Source: JACKJK01 sp046159835 (GTDB lineage Bacteria; Pseudomonadota; Alphaproteobacteria; Rhizobiales; Tepidamorphaceae). Taken from it: DNA of 64,000 nucleotides. The stretch lies in contig NZ_JBJXCY010000002.1 of assembly GCF_046159835.1 (NCBI RefSeq), forward strand, positions 992,001 through 1,056,000, in the 5' to 3' direction. Under the pieces are notes generated by a model. It had not been told where the DNA came from, did no database searches, and saw only the letters and a program-made list of their open reading frames with translations. The stretch's first letter is position 1. Each line of letters opens with the position of its first letter. Shown here piece after piece: positions 25,866-34,235 of this stretch. The translations under genes were made by a program, and so were the position numbers.

Positions 25866-27047
25866 ATGAGTGGTTCTGCAATCGTCATCGCCAGCGCGGC
25901 GCGCACGCCCGTCGGCAGCTTTAACGGCGCGCTGTCCGACGTGTCGGCATCCGCCCTCGGCACCACCGCCATCAAGGCGGCACTGGAACGCGCAGGCGTC
26001 GATGGCAAGGACGTTGGCGAAGTCATCCTCGGCCAGATTCTCACCGCAGGCGCGGGCCAGAACCCGGCCCGGCAGGCCTCCATCGGCGCGGGCCTCCCCG
26101 TCGAAACCCCCGCCTGGGGCATGAACCAGCTGTGCGGCTCCGGCCTGCGCGCGGTTGCGCTGGGCGCCCAGCAGGTCGCCGACGGTTCGTCCGCCATCGT
26201 CGTGGCCGGTGGCCAGGAATCCATGAGCCAGGCCCCGCACTGCGCGCACCTGCGCGACGGCGTGAAAATGGGCGACATGAAGATGATCGACACCATGCTC
26301 AAGGACGGACTGTGGGATGCCTTCAACGGCTACCACATGGGCAACACAGCAGAGAATGTCGCCAAGCAGTGGCAGATCACCCGCGACCAGCAGGACGCCT
26401 TCGCCGTTGCCTCCCAGAACAAGGCCGAGGCGGCCCAGAAGGACGGCAAGTTCAAGGACGAGATCGCCCCGGTCACCATCACCACCCGCAAGGGTGACAA
26501 GGTCGTCAGCGATGACGAGTACATCCGCCACGGCGCGACGCTCGACAGCATCAACGGCCTGCGCACCGTCTTCGAAAAGGATGGCACCGTCACCGCCGGC
26601 AACGCATCCGGCATCAATGACGGCGCAGCCGCCACCGTGCTGATGAACGAGGCCGAAGCCAACCGCCGCGGCATCACCCCGCTGGCGCGCATCGTCTCGT
26701 GGGCGAGCGTCGGCGTCGACCCGGCCATCATGGGTTCCGGCCCGATCCCGGCATCGCGCAAGGCGCTGGAAAAGGCCGGCTGGAAGATCGAGGATCTCGA
26801 CCTCGTCGAGGCCAACGAGGCCTTCGCCGCGCAGGCCTGCGCGGTCAACAAGGATCTCGGCTGGAACCCCGACATCGTCAACGTGAACGGTGGCGCCATC
26901 GCCATCGGTCACCCGATCGGCGCATCGGGCGCCCGCGTTCTCACCACCCTGCTCTACGAGATGCAGAAGCGCGACGCCAAGAAAGGCCTCGCCACCTTGT
27001 GCATCGGCGGCGGCATGGGCGTTGCGATGTGCGTGGAGCGCGACTGA
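25866..27047 (+). CDS. phaA: Acetyl-CoA C-acetyltransferase (beta-ketothiolase)
   Basis: A 393-residue biosynthetic thiolase that condenses two acetyl-CoA to acetoacetyl-CoA, the first step of polyhydroxybutyrate synthesis. The nucleophilic Cys is in MNQLCGSGLRAVALGAQQV near residue 89, the His of the second active-site loop in NGGAIAIGHPIGASGARVL, and the second Cys in CIGGGMGVAMC. Length and start (MSGSAIVIASAARTPVGSF) are standard. It is divergent from phaR, and phaB follows 359 bases downstream beyond a small oppositely oriented gene. Confidence 0.96.
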   Translation: MSGSAIVIASAARTPVGSFNGALSDVSASALGTTAIKAALERAGVDGKDVGEVILGQILTAGAGQNPARQASIGAGLPVETPAWGMNQLCGSGLRAVALGAQQVADGSSAIVVAGGQESMSQAPHCAHLRDGVKMGDMKMIDTMLKDGLWDAFNGYHMGNTAENVAKQWQITRDQQDAFAVASQNKAEAAQKDGKFKDEIAPVTITTRKGDKVVSDDEYIRHGATLDSINGLRTVFEKDGTVTAGNASGINDGAAATVLMNEAEANRRGITPLARIVSWASVGVDPAIMGSGPIPASRKALEKAGWKIEDLDLVEANEAFAAQACAVNKDLGWNPDIVNVNGGAIAIGHPIGASGARVLTTLLYEMQKRDAKKGLATLCIGGGMGVAMCVERD

Positions 27048-27060
27048 TCACGCTTTCGAC

Positions 27061-27082
27061 GGGGAGCGGCTGGCCGCTCCCC
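27061..27082. terminator. Strong GC hairpin between convergent genes
   Basis: GGGGAGCGG (27061-27069), four-base loop CTGG, CCGCTCCCC (27074-27082), a perfect 9-bp stem 13 bases after the phaA stop and just before the stop of the convergent small gene. There is no T run, so it may end transcription only partly or protect 3' ends. Confidence 0.5.
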
Positions 27083-27090
27083 GCACTTGT

Positions 27091-27273
27091 CTACAGCCCG
27101 CGGAACAGGTTGCCGACGAGCAGGATGATGTAGGCGATTGCCAAAGTCGCGAACGCGTTGCCCGACACCACGGGGATGCTGATCGAACCGTAAGTGACCA
27201 GCAGGGCCAGAATTGCCAGCACGACCGAAATGGCGAAGACTGGCGTCGTCGGGGGGCTGAGGTTGAATCTCAT
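27091..27273 (-). CDS. Small two-helix membrane protein, unknown function
   Basis: A 60-residue protein, MRFNLSPPTTPVFAISVVLA..., with two membrane helices (about 11-30 and 38-57) joined by a short loop SISIPVVSG. A good GGAGG lies nine bases before the ATG at 27273, so expression is likely; the frame extends upstream to 27363 without a ribosome site. I do not recognise a family beyond small twin-helix membrane proteins of Rhizobiales. It sits between phaA and phaB on the opposite strand. Confidence 0.7.
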   Translation of the reverse strand: MRFNLSPPTTPVFAISVVLAILALLVTYGSISIPVVSGNAFATLAIAYIILLVGNLFRGL

Positions 27274-27406
27274 GTTTGTTGCCTCCTGTTGTGCCGCCTG
27301 AGCGCGGCCGAGAGCATCCAGTAGCGGGCGGATTTCCGCCCAAAGACGAATTGGCGCGAACACAATGCGCCGACAAAAAAGACCAGACGCTCAGGGAGGG
27401 CATAAT

Positions 27407-28132
27407 ATGGCACGCACGGCATTGGTAACAGGTGGTTCGCGCGGAATCGGCGCGGCGATTTCGAAGGCTCTGAAAGAGGCCGGATTTAGCGTTGCGGCGA
27501 ACTACGCCGGCAACGACGAGGCGGCGAACGCCTTCAAGGAAGAGACCGGCATCCCCGTCTATAAGTGGTCGGTCGCCGACTATGCCGCCTGCGAGCAGGG
27601 CATCAAGCAGGTCGAGGCCGACATTGGCCCCATCGACGTGCTCGTCAACAATGCCGGCATCACCCGCGACGCCATGTTTCACCGCATGACGCCGGAACAG
27701 TGGAACGAGGTCATCGGCACCAACCTCAACGGCGTCTTCAACATGACGCACCCGGTGTGGGGCGGCATGCGCGACCGCAAGTTTGGCCGCGTCATCAACA
27801 TTTCCTCGATCAACGGCCAGAAGGGTCAGGCGGGTCAGGCGAACTACTCCGCCTCCAAGGCTGGCGACATCGGCTTCACCAAGGCACTGGCGCAGGAAGG
27901 CGCGCGCGCCGGCATCACCGTCAACGTCATCTGCCCGGGCTATATCGGCACGGAGATGGTCCGCGCCATCGACGAGAAGGTGTTGAACGAGCGCATCATC
28001 CCGCAGATCCCGGTCGGCCGTCTTGGCGAGCCGGAAGAGATCGCCCGCTGCGTGGTGTTCCTTGCATCCGACGATGCCGGTTTCATCACCGGCTCGACGA
28101 TCAGCGCCAATGGCGGCCAGTACTTCTCCTAA
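27407..28132 (+). CDS. phaB: Acetoacetyl-CoA reductase
   Basis: A 241-residue NADPH-dependent SDR that reduces acetoacetyl-CoA to (R)-3-hydroxybutyryl-CoA, the monomer for polyhydroxybutyrate. Seen are VTGGSRGIGAAIS, NNAGITRDAMFHRM, INISSINGQKGQAGQANYSA and the YSASKAG catalytic Tyr/Lys; GYIGTEMVRAI and FITGSTISANGGQY complete a typical PhaB. GGGAGGG lies 8 bases before the ATG at 27407. An inverted repeat GGCGC-N9-GCGCC (27353-27371) precedes it. A clear terminator follows. No phaC is in the window. Confidence 0.95.
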   Translation: MARTALVTGGSRGIGAAISKALKEAGFSVAANYAGNDEAANAFKEETGIPVYKWSVADYAACEQGIKQVEADIGPIDVLVNNAGITRDAMFHRMTPEQWNEVIGTNLNGVFNMTHPVWGGMRDRKFGRVINISSINGQKGQAGQANYSASKAGDIGFTKALAQEGARAGITVNVICPGYIGTEMVRAIDEKVLNERIIPQIPVGRLGEPEEIARCVVFLASDDAGFITGSTISANGGQYFS

Positions 28133-28160
28133 GAGCCATAGCGGCCGCAACGACAATCAA

Positions 28161-28183
28161 GGGCGCCGAACGGCGCCCTTTTT
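28161..28183 (+). terminator. Intrinsic terminator of phaB
   Basis: GGGCGCCG (28161-28168), AA, CGGCGCCC (28171-28178), then TTTTT. A perfect 8-bp stem with T run, 28 bases after the phaB stop. Confidence 0.9.
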
Positions 28184-28329
28184 CTTGTCCGCTTCGCATT
28201 CTTTCTCGGTTCACGTCTGCCACCAGATCGCGACACGCAATGTGATCGGCAGGTGACCTGCCGCTTTGAACGGGCGCACCCCATCTCAGGGGTCCGGCTG
28301 CCACGGGGCGGCCCCTGGTGAACCTCTCC

Positions 28330-29256
28330 ATGACCATTCTGCTGCTGGCCGCTGGCCTGCTCCTGCTGCTCGCGGGCGGCGAGGCGCTCGTACGCGGCGC
28401 CGTCTCGCTCGCCGTCCGCCTCAACGTCTCTCCCCTCGTCATCGGCCTGACGCTTGTCGGGTTCGGCACTTCGATGCCGGAACTCTTCACTTCGGTTCAG
28501 GCGGCCCTCGCCGGTTCACCGGCCATTGCAGTCGGCAACATCGTCGGCTCCAACATCGCCAACGTGTTGCTGATCCTCGGCATCGCAACGCTGTTGATGC
28601 CCATTGCGGTCGAGCGCCGCGCCCTGATGCGTGACGGTGCTCTGCTGATCGGCGCGACACTGCTCTTCGCCGCGCTCTGCTTTTCCGGGTCGCTCGGGCG
28701 CGGCGCAGGCATCGCGCTGCTGGCGGGCCTCGTCCTCTATCTGGGCATCCTGTGGCATCAGGAGCGGGGCACCCCGGCGCAAGCGCCACAGCAAGCCGCA
28801 CCGTCGACGACCTCACCGCTGGCCGCGCTGCTCATCGCCGCCGCGGGCCTCGCGATGATCGTGTTCGGCGCGCGGTTCCTTATAGATGGGGCGGTCATGC
28901 TGGCGCGAGCCTACGACATTTCCGAAGCCGTGATCGGCCTCACGGTTGTCGCCATCGGCACCTCGCTGCCCGAACTCGCGACCTCCATCGTCGCGGCCCT
29001 TCGCCGCCAGCCGGACGTCGCCTTCGGCAACATCATCGGCTCCAACATCTTCAACCTGCTGGGCATCGGCGGCGTCACTGCACTGATCCATCCGCTGGAG
29101 ATCCCCGATGCCATGCGCAGCGTCGACATCCCGGTGATGGTCCTCGTCACGCTTGCGCTGCTCGTCGTCGCGTGGACGGGCCTGCGCATCGTACGCGTGG
29201 AAGGCGCGTTGCTGCTGGCGGGCTTTGCCGCGCACCAGGCCTTGCTCTGGACCTGA
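28330..29256 (+). CDS. Calcium/sodium antiporter-type cation exchanger (CaCA family)
   Basis: A 308-residue membrane protein with ten or so helices in two inverted repeats. Each repeat carries the alpha motif of the CaCA family: VGFGTSMPELFTSVQAAL with GNIVGSNIANVLLILG, and VAIGTSLPELATSIVAAL with GNIIGSNIFNLLGIGG. These bind Ca and Na in NCX-type exchangers; the closest E. coli relative is YrbG. The ATG at 28330 gives MTILLLAAGLLLLLAGGEAL, typical of the family; an in-frame GTG at 28318 is also possible. The transported ion is not certain. Confidence 0.92.
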   Translation: MTILLLAAGLLLLLAGGEALVRGAVSLAVRLNVSPLVIGLTLVGFGTSMPELFTSVQAALAGSPAIAVGNIVGSNIANVLLILGIATLLMPIAVERRALMRDGALLIGATLLFAALCFSGSLGRGAGIALLAGLVLYLGILWHQERGTPAQAPQQAAPSTTSPLAALLIAAAGLAMIVFGARFLIDGAVMLARAYDISEAVIGLTVVAIGTSLPELATSIVAALRRQPDVAFGNIIGSNIFNLLGIGGVTALIHPLEIPDAMRSVDIPVMVLVTLALLVVAWTGLRIVRVEGALLLAGFAAHQALLWT

Positions 29257-29276
29257 CGGTCCGCTTGCGAAATGAC

Positions 29277-29299
29277 GGGCGGCGGGCTATTCGCCGCCC
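29277..29299 (+). promoter_or_regulatory. Hairpin touching the start codon of the DMT exporter
   Basis: GGGCGGCG (29277-29284), loop GGCTATT, CGCCGCCC (29292-29299) and then directly ATG at 29300. The perfect 8-bp GC stem contains the only purine-rich bases available as a ribosome site. It has no T run. It could limit translation or be the 3' end of the upstream gene's mRNA. Confidence 0.4.
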
Positions 29300-30211
29300 A
29301 TGAGCGCAGACACCCGCAAGACGACCGCCACCCTGATCGGCTTCACCGCCGTGCTGATGTGGGCGCTGCTGGCGCTCTTCACTGCCGCCAGCGGCAGGGT
29401 GCCGCCGTTCCAGCTGTCCGCCATGTGCTTCGCCATCGGCGGCTGCATCGGCCTCACCCGCTGGATCACGGTACCGCAGGCGCGCGCGGCCCTTGCCCGC
29501 CAGCCGTGGCAGGCCTGGCTGCTGGGGATCGGCGGGCTGTTCGGCTATCACTTCTTCTACTTCACGGCCCTGCGCAACGCGCCCGCCGTGGAAGCCGGGC
29601 TGATCGCCTATCTCTGGCCGCTGCTCATCGTGCTGTTTTCCGCACTGCTGCCGGGCGAGAAGCTGCGCTGGCACCACGTCGCCGGTGCGTTGCTCGGCTT
29701 TGCCGGTGCCGCGCTGATCGTCACGCGCGGCGAAAGCCTCGACATCGACCCGCAATATGCCTTCGGCTATCTCGCCGCCTGCGTCTGCGCGCTTGTCTGG
29801 TCGGGATACTCGGTGCTGTCGCGGCGGTTCTCCGCCGTGCCGACGGATGTCGTCACCGGCTTCTGCCTCGCGACCGCGATCCTTTCGGTGATCTGCCATC
29901 TGGCGCTGGAGCAAACGGTCTGGCCCGCGAGCCTGACGGAATGGCTCGCCGTCGCGGGCCTCGGTCTGCTGCCGGTCGGTCTTGCCTTCTACACGTGGGA
30001 CCACGGCGTGAAGCACGGCGATATCCAGCTGCTCGGCGTCAGCTCCTACGCCGCGCCGCTCTTCTCCACGATCCTGCTGATCGCGTTCGGCTTCGCGCCC
30101 CTGACATGGGCCGTGGTCGCCGCCGCCGTGCTGGTGACGGGTGGTGCCGCGCTGGCCGCCAAGGACACGCTCACGAGCCGCCGCAAGGCCCGCGACACGC
30201 TTGCTGCCTAG
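29300..30211 (+). CDS. DMT-family exporter (possibly YddG-like)
   Basis: A 303-residue protein with ten predicted helices in two EamA repeats: ATLIGFTAVLMWALLALFTA at the start, AYLWPLLIVLFSALLPGEKL at the end of the first repeat, and SSYAAPLFSTILLIAFG in the second. The WALLALFTAASGRVPPFQLS region and GLTRWITV-type sequences resemble aromatic amino acid exporters of the YddG group, but this is a weak call. The start codon is directly preceded by a strong hairpin. The 3' end overlaps the cupin gene on the other strand by four bases (CTAG, 30208-30211). Confidence 0.85.
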   Translation: MSADTRKTTATLIGFTAVLMWALLALFTAASGRVPPFQLSAMCFAIGGCIGLTRWITVPQARAALARQPWQAWLLGIGGLFGYHFFYFTALRNAPAVEAGLIAYLWPLLIVLFSALLPGEKLRWHHVAGALLGFAGAALIVTRGESLDIDPQYAFGYLAACVCALVWSGYSVLSRRFSAVPTDVVTGFCLATAILSVICHLALEQTVWPASLTEWLAVAGLGLLPVGLAFYTWDHGVKHGDIQLLGVSSYAAPLFSTILLIAFGFAPLTWAVVAAAVLVTGGAALAAKDTLTSRRKARDTLAA

Positions 30212-30672
30212 GACTGTCCGCGCGGGACGGGACGCCAGTCCGGCGGCGCCATCTCGAACCCCTCGAAGGTAAAGCCCGGCGCGACGGTGCAGCTCACCAG
30301 CGTCCACAGCCCGAGGCTTTCCGCCGTCTGCCACGCATTGGCCGGGACGACCGCCTGCGGGCGTTCGCCCATGGCAAGGTTCGGCCCCAGCCGGAAGGCC
30401 TGCGCGTCGTGGCCGTTCTCGCTGATGGTCAGCGCCAGCGGCCCACCGGCATGGTGGTGCCAGGTTTCGACCGCATCGACACGGTGCCAGTGGGAATATT
30501 CACCGGCAGCCAGCAGGAAGTAGATGGCGGTCGAGCGGCTGCGGCCGGTCTCATCCGTCGCGGGATCGCGAAACGTCTCGCGGTAGTGCCCGCCTTCCGG
30601 ATGCGGCTGCAACTCCAGAAGGCGGATGATGTCTTCGGCTGAAAGCGAGGCCCAGGCTGGTGCCTCGCTCAA
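30208..30672 (-). CDS. Cupin protein, DUF985 type
   Basis: A 154-residue single-domain cupin. It carries LELQPHPEGGHYRETFR, STAIYFLLAAGEYSHWHRVD and ETWHHHAGGPLALTI, with several His that would bind a metal, and VVPANAWQTAESLG, all typical of DUF985. The family's reaction is unknown. The start is TTG at 30672, which overlaps the gloB stop in TTGA, so the gene is probably translated by ribosomes finishing gloB. Its stop overlaps that of the DMT exporter. Confidence 0.88.
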   Translation of the reverse strand: MSEAPAWASLSAEDIIRLLELQPHPEGGHYRETFRDPATDETGRSRSTAIYFLLAAGEYSHWHRVDAVETWHHHAGGPLALTISENGHDAQAFRLGPNLAMGERPQAVVPANAWQTAESLGLWTLVSCTVAPGFTFEGFEMAPPDWRPVPRGQS

Positions 30673-31427
30673 AAGTTGTCCTTGCGCTTGCGCACTTCCG
30701 CCAGGACCGTCTCCGGGCTTTCGCCCGCAAGCCCCATGGCCTCGGCCACTTCGACGGTGCCTGCGCGCACGAAGGGGTTGGTTTCCAGCTCTTCGCCAAC
30801 CGTGGTCGGCACGGTCGGGGTGCCCTGCTCCGTCTTCTTCTCCACCTCGTTGAGGCGGGCTTTCAGCTTTTCGTTGGTCGGGTCAGCGGTTACCGCGAAA
30901 CGCGCGTTGGAGAGCGTGTATTCGTGCCCTGAAAACACCTTGGTGGAGGCCGGCAGCGCGCTGATCTTCTTCAGCGACGACCACATGTCCGCCGGCGTGC
31001 CCTCGAACAGCCGCCCACAGCCGAGCGTGAACATCGTGTCGCCGGCAAAGGCGAGGCCCGCCTTGCGCATGTAGTAGGTCACGTGGCCGGACGTGTGGCC
31101 CGGCGTCTCCAGCACTTCCACATCTTCGCCGCCGAAGGGAACGGTGTCGTTTTCGCTGACCGTCACGTCGAGGCCGGGGATGCGGTGCTCGTCGCGCTTC
31201 GGCCCGATGACCTTGATGTCCGGTCCGTTGAGCGCTTCCAGCCCGCCGATATGGTCGTTGTGGTGGTGGGTGATGAAGATATGCGTCAGCGTCCAGCCCG
31301 TATCGGCCAGAGCCTGCCGCACTGCTGCCTCCTCCGGCACGTCGATCGCGGCGGTCTCGCCGCTGTCAGGATCGTGGACCAGGACGCCATAGTTGTCGGA
31401 CAGGCAGGCAAAGAGATGAGTTTCCAT
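30669..31427 (-). CDS. gloB: Hydroxyacylglutathione hydrolase (glyoxalase II)
   Basis: A 252-residue metallo-beta-lactamase-fold hydrolase that splits S-lactoylglutathione to lactate and glutathione, the second step of methylglyoxal detoxification. The metal-binding motif is ITHHHNDHIGGLEAL, further ligands are in ETPGHTSGHVTYY, FAGDTMFTLGCGRLFEGTP and FSGHEYTLSNARFA, and the C-terminal glutathione-binding domain is complete. The start at 31427 gives METHLFACLSDNYGVL; the much longer upstream frame is not homologous. The cupin gene is coupled downstream; a methyltransferase gene is divergent, a usual neighbour. Confidence 0.95.
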   Translation of the reverse strand: METHLFACLSDNYGVLVHDPDSGETAAIDVPEEAAVRQALADTGWTLTHIFITHHHNDHIGGLEALNGPDIKVIGPKRDEHRIPGLDVTVSENDTVPFGGEDVEVLETPGHTSGHVTYYMRKAGLAFAGDTMFTLGCGRLFEGTPADMWSSLKKISALPASTKVFSGHEYTLSNARFAVTADPTNEKLKARLNEVEKKTEQGTPTVPTTVGEELETNPFVRAGTVEVAEAMGLAGESPETVLAEVRKRKDNF

Positions 31428-31543
31428 GTTCGAATATGCACCGTTTCCAGGTTTGAACGCGTTTGGCTTCTGTGGTGGTAATATTGTGCACCGCGCACCA
31501 CAAATGAACCCTCCGCGCGCAGTCAGAACCGGAACGCAAGCAA

Positions 31544-32293
31544 ATGGCCACCGACGTTGCCGACCTGCGCGACTTTTATACAGAGCCGCTTGGCCTCGTG
31601 GCGCGGCGGCGCATCCTGGCGCAGGTCGCCGGGCTGTGGGGTGAATTGCCTGGAGACAAGGTGGCCGGGCTTGGCTACGCGACGCCCTATATCCGGCCCT
31701 ATATCGACAGCGCCGAGCGCGTCTTCGCGCTGATGCCCAGCCGGCAGGGGGTGGTGAACTGGCCGCCCCACGGCCCATCGGCGTCGGCGCTGGTCGAGGA
31801 ATATGACCTGCCGCTGACCGATGGCGCGGTCGAGCGCCTGCTCATCGCGCATTGCCTGGAACACGCCGATTTTCCAGCCGAGGTGCTGAAGGAAGCCGGC
31901 CGCGTGCTGGCGCCCGGCGGCAGGCTCATCGTGATCGCGCCCAACCGGCGCGGGCTGTGGGCGCGCTCCGACAATTCGCCCTTCGGCCACGGCCGCCCGT
32001 TCAGCCGGTCGCAGCTTTCGGCGCTCCTCAGGCAGACCGGCTTCAGCCCCGCCAACTGGCGCGAGGCGCTCTACGTGCCGCCCTATAACCGGTTCGGCCT
32101 GCTGCGCATGTCGGGCGCGTTCGAAAAGCTTGGCGCCATCACGCCGATCATGTTCGGCGGCGTTCTCATCGTTGAAGCGCAGAAGCAGTTCATGTCGTCG
32201 AAGCCCGTGCGCGCCCGCGAACGTGTTTCCAGCACGGTGCGGGCGCTCGCGCCGCAGACGCAGGCGGCACCGGCGCGGCGCGACAGCTTCTAG
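31544..32293 (+). CDS. SAM-dependent methyltransferase (class I)
   Basis: A 249-residue methyltransferase-like protein. The central motif LIAHCLEHADFPAEVLKEAG followed by RVLAPGGRLIVIAPNRRGLW is a class I Rossmann core of the Methyltransf_11 type; the N-terminal glycine-rich SAM loop is poorly conserved (KVAGLGYATPYIRPYI). SPFGHGRPFSRSQL and the C-terminal VEAQKQ match alphaproteobacterial proteins usually divergent from gloB. The substrate is unknown. The last 30 residues are Arg/Ala-rich and likely disordered. Confidence 0.85.
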   Translation: MATDVADLRDFYTEPLGLVARRRILAQVAGLWGELPGDKVAGLGYATPYIRPYIDSAERVFALMPSRQGVVNWPPHGPSASALVEEYDLPLTDGAVERLLIAHCLEHADFPAEVLKEAGRVLAPGGRLIVIAPNRRGLWARSDNSPFGHGRPFSRSQLSALLRQTGFSPANWREALYVPPYNRFGLLRMSGAFEKLGAITPIMFGGVLIVEAQKQFMSSKPVRARERVSSTVRALAPQTQAAPARRDSF

Positions 32294-32314
32294 TGGCATC
32301 AGGGCAAGTTCAGA

Positions 32315-32977
32315 TCAGGACGGGCGCTCGCCCCGGTCGAGCAGGAACACCGCCTGCTCGCCGAACAGGTTCCAGAACCACCACGGCGCCTTGAAGGGAA
32401 TCCGCTGGCCGTAGTGGTTGAGGGCAACAGCCTCGCGGATCTCCGCCTCCACCTGGTCGCACAGCTCCACGAAATCGCGGATCGTGCAGAAGTGGATGTT
32501 GGGCGTGTCGTACCAGTGGTAAGGCAGGTTCTTGGTCACCGGCATGCGCCCGAATCCGAGGAACTGGAGACGGATACTCCAGTGGCCGAAATTCGGCAGC
32601 GACACGATGACGTGCCGCCCGATCCGCAGGAGATGTTCCAGCACGATGCGCGGGTTGCGCGTCGCCTGGATCGTCTGGCTCAGGATCACGTAGTCGAAGC
32701 TGTCGTCGGAATAGTTGTGCAGGTCCTCGTCGGCATCGCCCTGGATGACGGCGAGCCCGCGCCCCACCGCTTCGGCGACACCTTCCGGCGAAAGCTCGAT
32801 GCCGCGCCCGTCGATGCCGCGCACCTCTTCCAGCCGCTTCAGCAGCGCACCGTCGCCGCAGCCGACATCGAGCACACGCGCGCCCTCGCGCACGAAGCTC
32901 GCGATCACCTCGTGGTCGACGCGCGGGCCGGCACTCATGGTGCGCTCGTACTGGGGCGCCTCGTAGGGATCGCTCAC
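32315..32977 (-). CDS. metW: Methionine biosynthesis protein MetW
   Basis: A 220-residue methyltransferase-fold protein. VLDVGCGDGALLKRLEE is the SAM-binding loop, and DYVILSQTIQATRNP and GRMPVTKNLPYHWYDTPNIH are MetW signatures. MetW partners MetX in homoserine acetylation in bacteria that have this pair. The start codon is GTG at 32977, overlapping the metX stop as GTGA, so translation is coupled to metX. Confidence 0.95.
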   Translation of the reverse strand: MSDPYEAPQYERTMSAGPRVDHEVIASFVREGARVLDVGCGDGALLKRLEEVRGIDGRGIELSPEGVAEAVGRGLAVIQGDADEDLHNYSDDSFDYVILSQTIQATRNPRIVLEHLLRIGRHVIVSLPNFGHWSIRLQFLGFGRMPVTKNLPYHWYDTPNIHFCTIRDFVELCDQVEAEIREAVALNHYGQRIPFKAPWWFWNLFGEQAVFLLDRGERPS

Positions 32978-34182
32978 GCACTGTCTCCCACGTCCAGCCC
33001 GCGCACACGGGCGGCAGAATCGATGAAGCCGCGCAACGCGGTCATCAGTTGCGGTTCGTCGAGCAGGAAGGCGTCATGGCCCCGGTCGGTCTCGATCTCC
33101 ACGAAGCTGACGCGCGCGCCCGCGGCATTGAGCGCATGCACCACCGTGCGGTTGCCCTCGGTCGGAAACAGCCAGTCGGAGGTGAACGACACCATGCAGA
33201 AGCGGGTATTGGTTCCGGCGAACGCATTGGCCAGCACCCCGCCATGGTCTGCTGCGAGGTCGAAATAGTCCATCGCCCGCGTCAGGTAGAGATAGCTGTT
33301 GGCGTCGAACCGCTCCACAAAGGTCATGCCCTGGTGGCGCAGGTAGCTTTCCACCTGGAAATCGGCGTCGAAGCCGTAGGTCAGCGCGTCCCGGTCCTGC
33401 AGCCTGCGGCCGAACTTGCGGTGCATCGCCTCCTGCGACAGGTAGGTGATGTGCGCGGCCATGCGCGCCACCGCCAACCCCTTCGTCGGGTGCTTGCCCG
33501 CCGAATGGTAATCGCCCCGGCACCAGTCCGGATCGGCCATCACTGCCTGCCGCCCGACCTCGTGGAACGCGATGTTCTGCGTGGTGTGGCGGGCTGCCGT
33601 CGCGATGGGGATCGCGGAAAACACCCGCTGCGGGTAGTCGCTTGCCCATTGCAGCACCTGCATGCCGCCCATGGAGCCGCCCGCGACCGCAAACAGCGTT
33701 TCGATGCCGAGATGATCCACAAGCCTGGCCTGCGCGCGCACCATGTCGCGGATCGTGACGACAGGGAAATTCAGGCCGTAGGGCTTGCCGGTCGCCGGGT
33801 CGATGCTGGCCGGCCCGCTGGAGCCGAGGCACCCGCCCAGCACGTTGGCGCAGATGACGAAGAAGCGGTCCGTGTCGATGGGGCGGCCCGGCCCGACGAG
33901 CAGGTCCCACCAGCCGGGCTTGCCCGTCACCGGATGAATGCTCGCGGCGTGCTGGTCACCCGTCAGCGCATGGCACAGCAGCACGGCGTTGGACTTGTCG
34001 GCGTTCAGTTCGCCGTAGGTCTGGTAGGCGATCTGCCACGGCGCGAGATCGACGCCGCAATCGAGCGGCAGCGCGGCGTCGGCGCCAAAGCGCGCGACAA
34101 GGCTCGACGGCGCGTTGGCTTCATCCGCCTCCGCGGTCTTGCCCTTGTTTTCCGGGCTGCCCTGGTCTGTCGCCTTGCTCAT
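32974..34182 (-). CDS. metX: Homoserine O-acetyltransferase
   Basis: A 402-residue alpha/beta hydrolase-fold enzyme that acylates L-homoserine for methionine synthesis. The nucleophile is in AVAGGSMGGMQVLQWASDYP, the substrate region in CHALTGDQHAA, and the catalytic Asp/His in FTSDWLFPTEGNR and DRGHDAFLLDEPQL. The N-terminal 30 residues are polar and variable. The start at 34182 is chosen over the 44-codon longer frame because a promoter at 34236-34265 would place the start of transcription inside that extension. Confidence 0.95.
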   Translation of the reverse strand: MSKATDQGSPENKGKTAEADEANAPSSLVARFGADAALPLDCGVDLAPWQIAYQTYGELNADKSNAVLLCHALTGDQHAASIHPVTGKPGWWDLLVGPGRPIDTDRFFVICANVLGGCLGSSGPASIDPATGKPYGLNFPVVTIRDMVRAQARLVDHLGIETLFAVAGGSMGGMQVLQWASDYPQRVFSAIPIATAARHTTQNIAFHEVGRQAVMADPDWCRGDYHSAGKHPTKGLAVARMAAHITYLSQEAMHRKFGRRLQDRDALTYGFDADFQVESYLRHQGMTFVERFDANSYLYLTRAMDYFDLAADHGGVLANAFAGTNTRFCMVSFTSDWLFPTEGNRTVVHALNAAGARVSFVEIETDRGHDAFLLDEPQLMTALRGFIDSAARVRGLDVGDSA

Positions 34183-34209
34183 CGGCTGCGTGCCGTTTCC
34201 TGCTCGTGT

Positions 34210-34227
34210 ATCGGCCTGCAAGCCGAT
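34210..34227 (-). ncRNA. Hairpin at the 5' end of the metX leader
   Basis: ATCGGC, six-base loop, GCCGAT: a perfect 6-bp stem beginning at the predicted transcription start of metX. The minus-strand loop with CTTGCA recalls one element of the SAM-II riboswitch, but the GCTAAA segment and the pseudoknot partners are not seen, so I call it only a hairpin. Confidence 0.3.
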
Positions 34228-34235
34228 AGAACCGA

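Noticed and set aside
28161..28330. Upstream region of the CaCA gene inspected for a cation-responsive riboswitch
   Set aside because: Only the phaB terminator is seen; no further conserved secondary structure.
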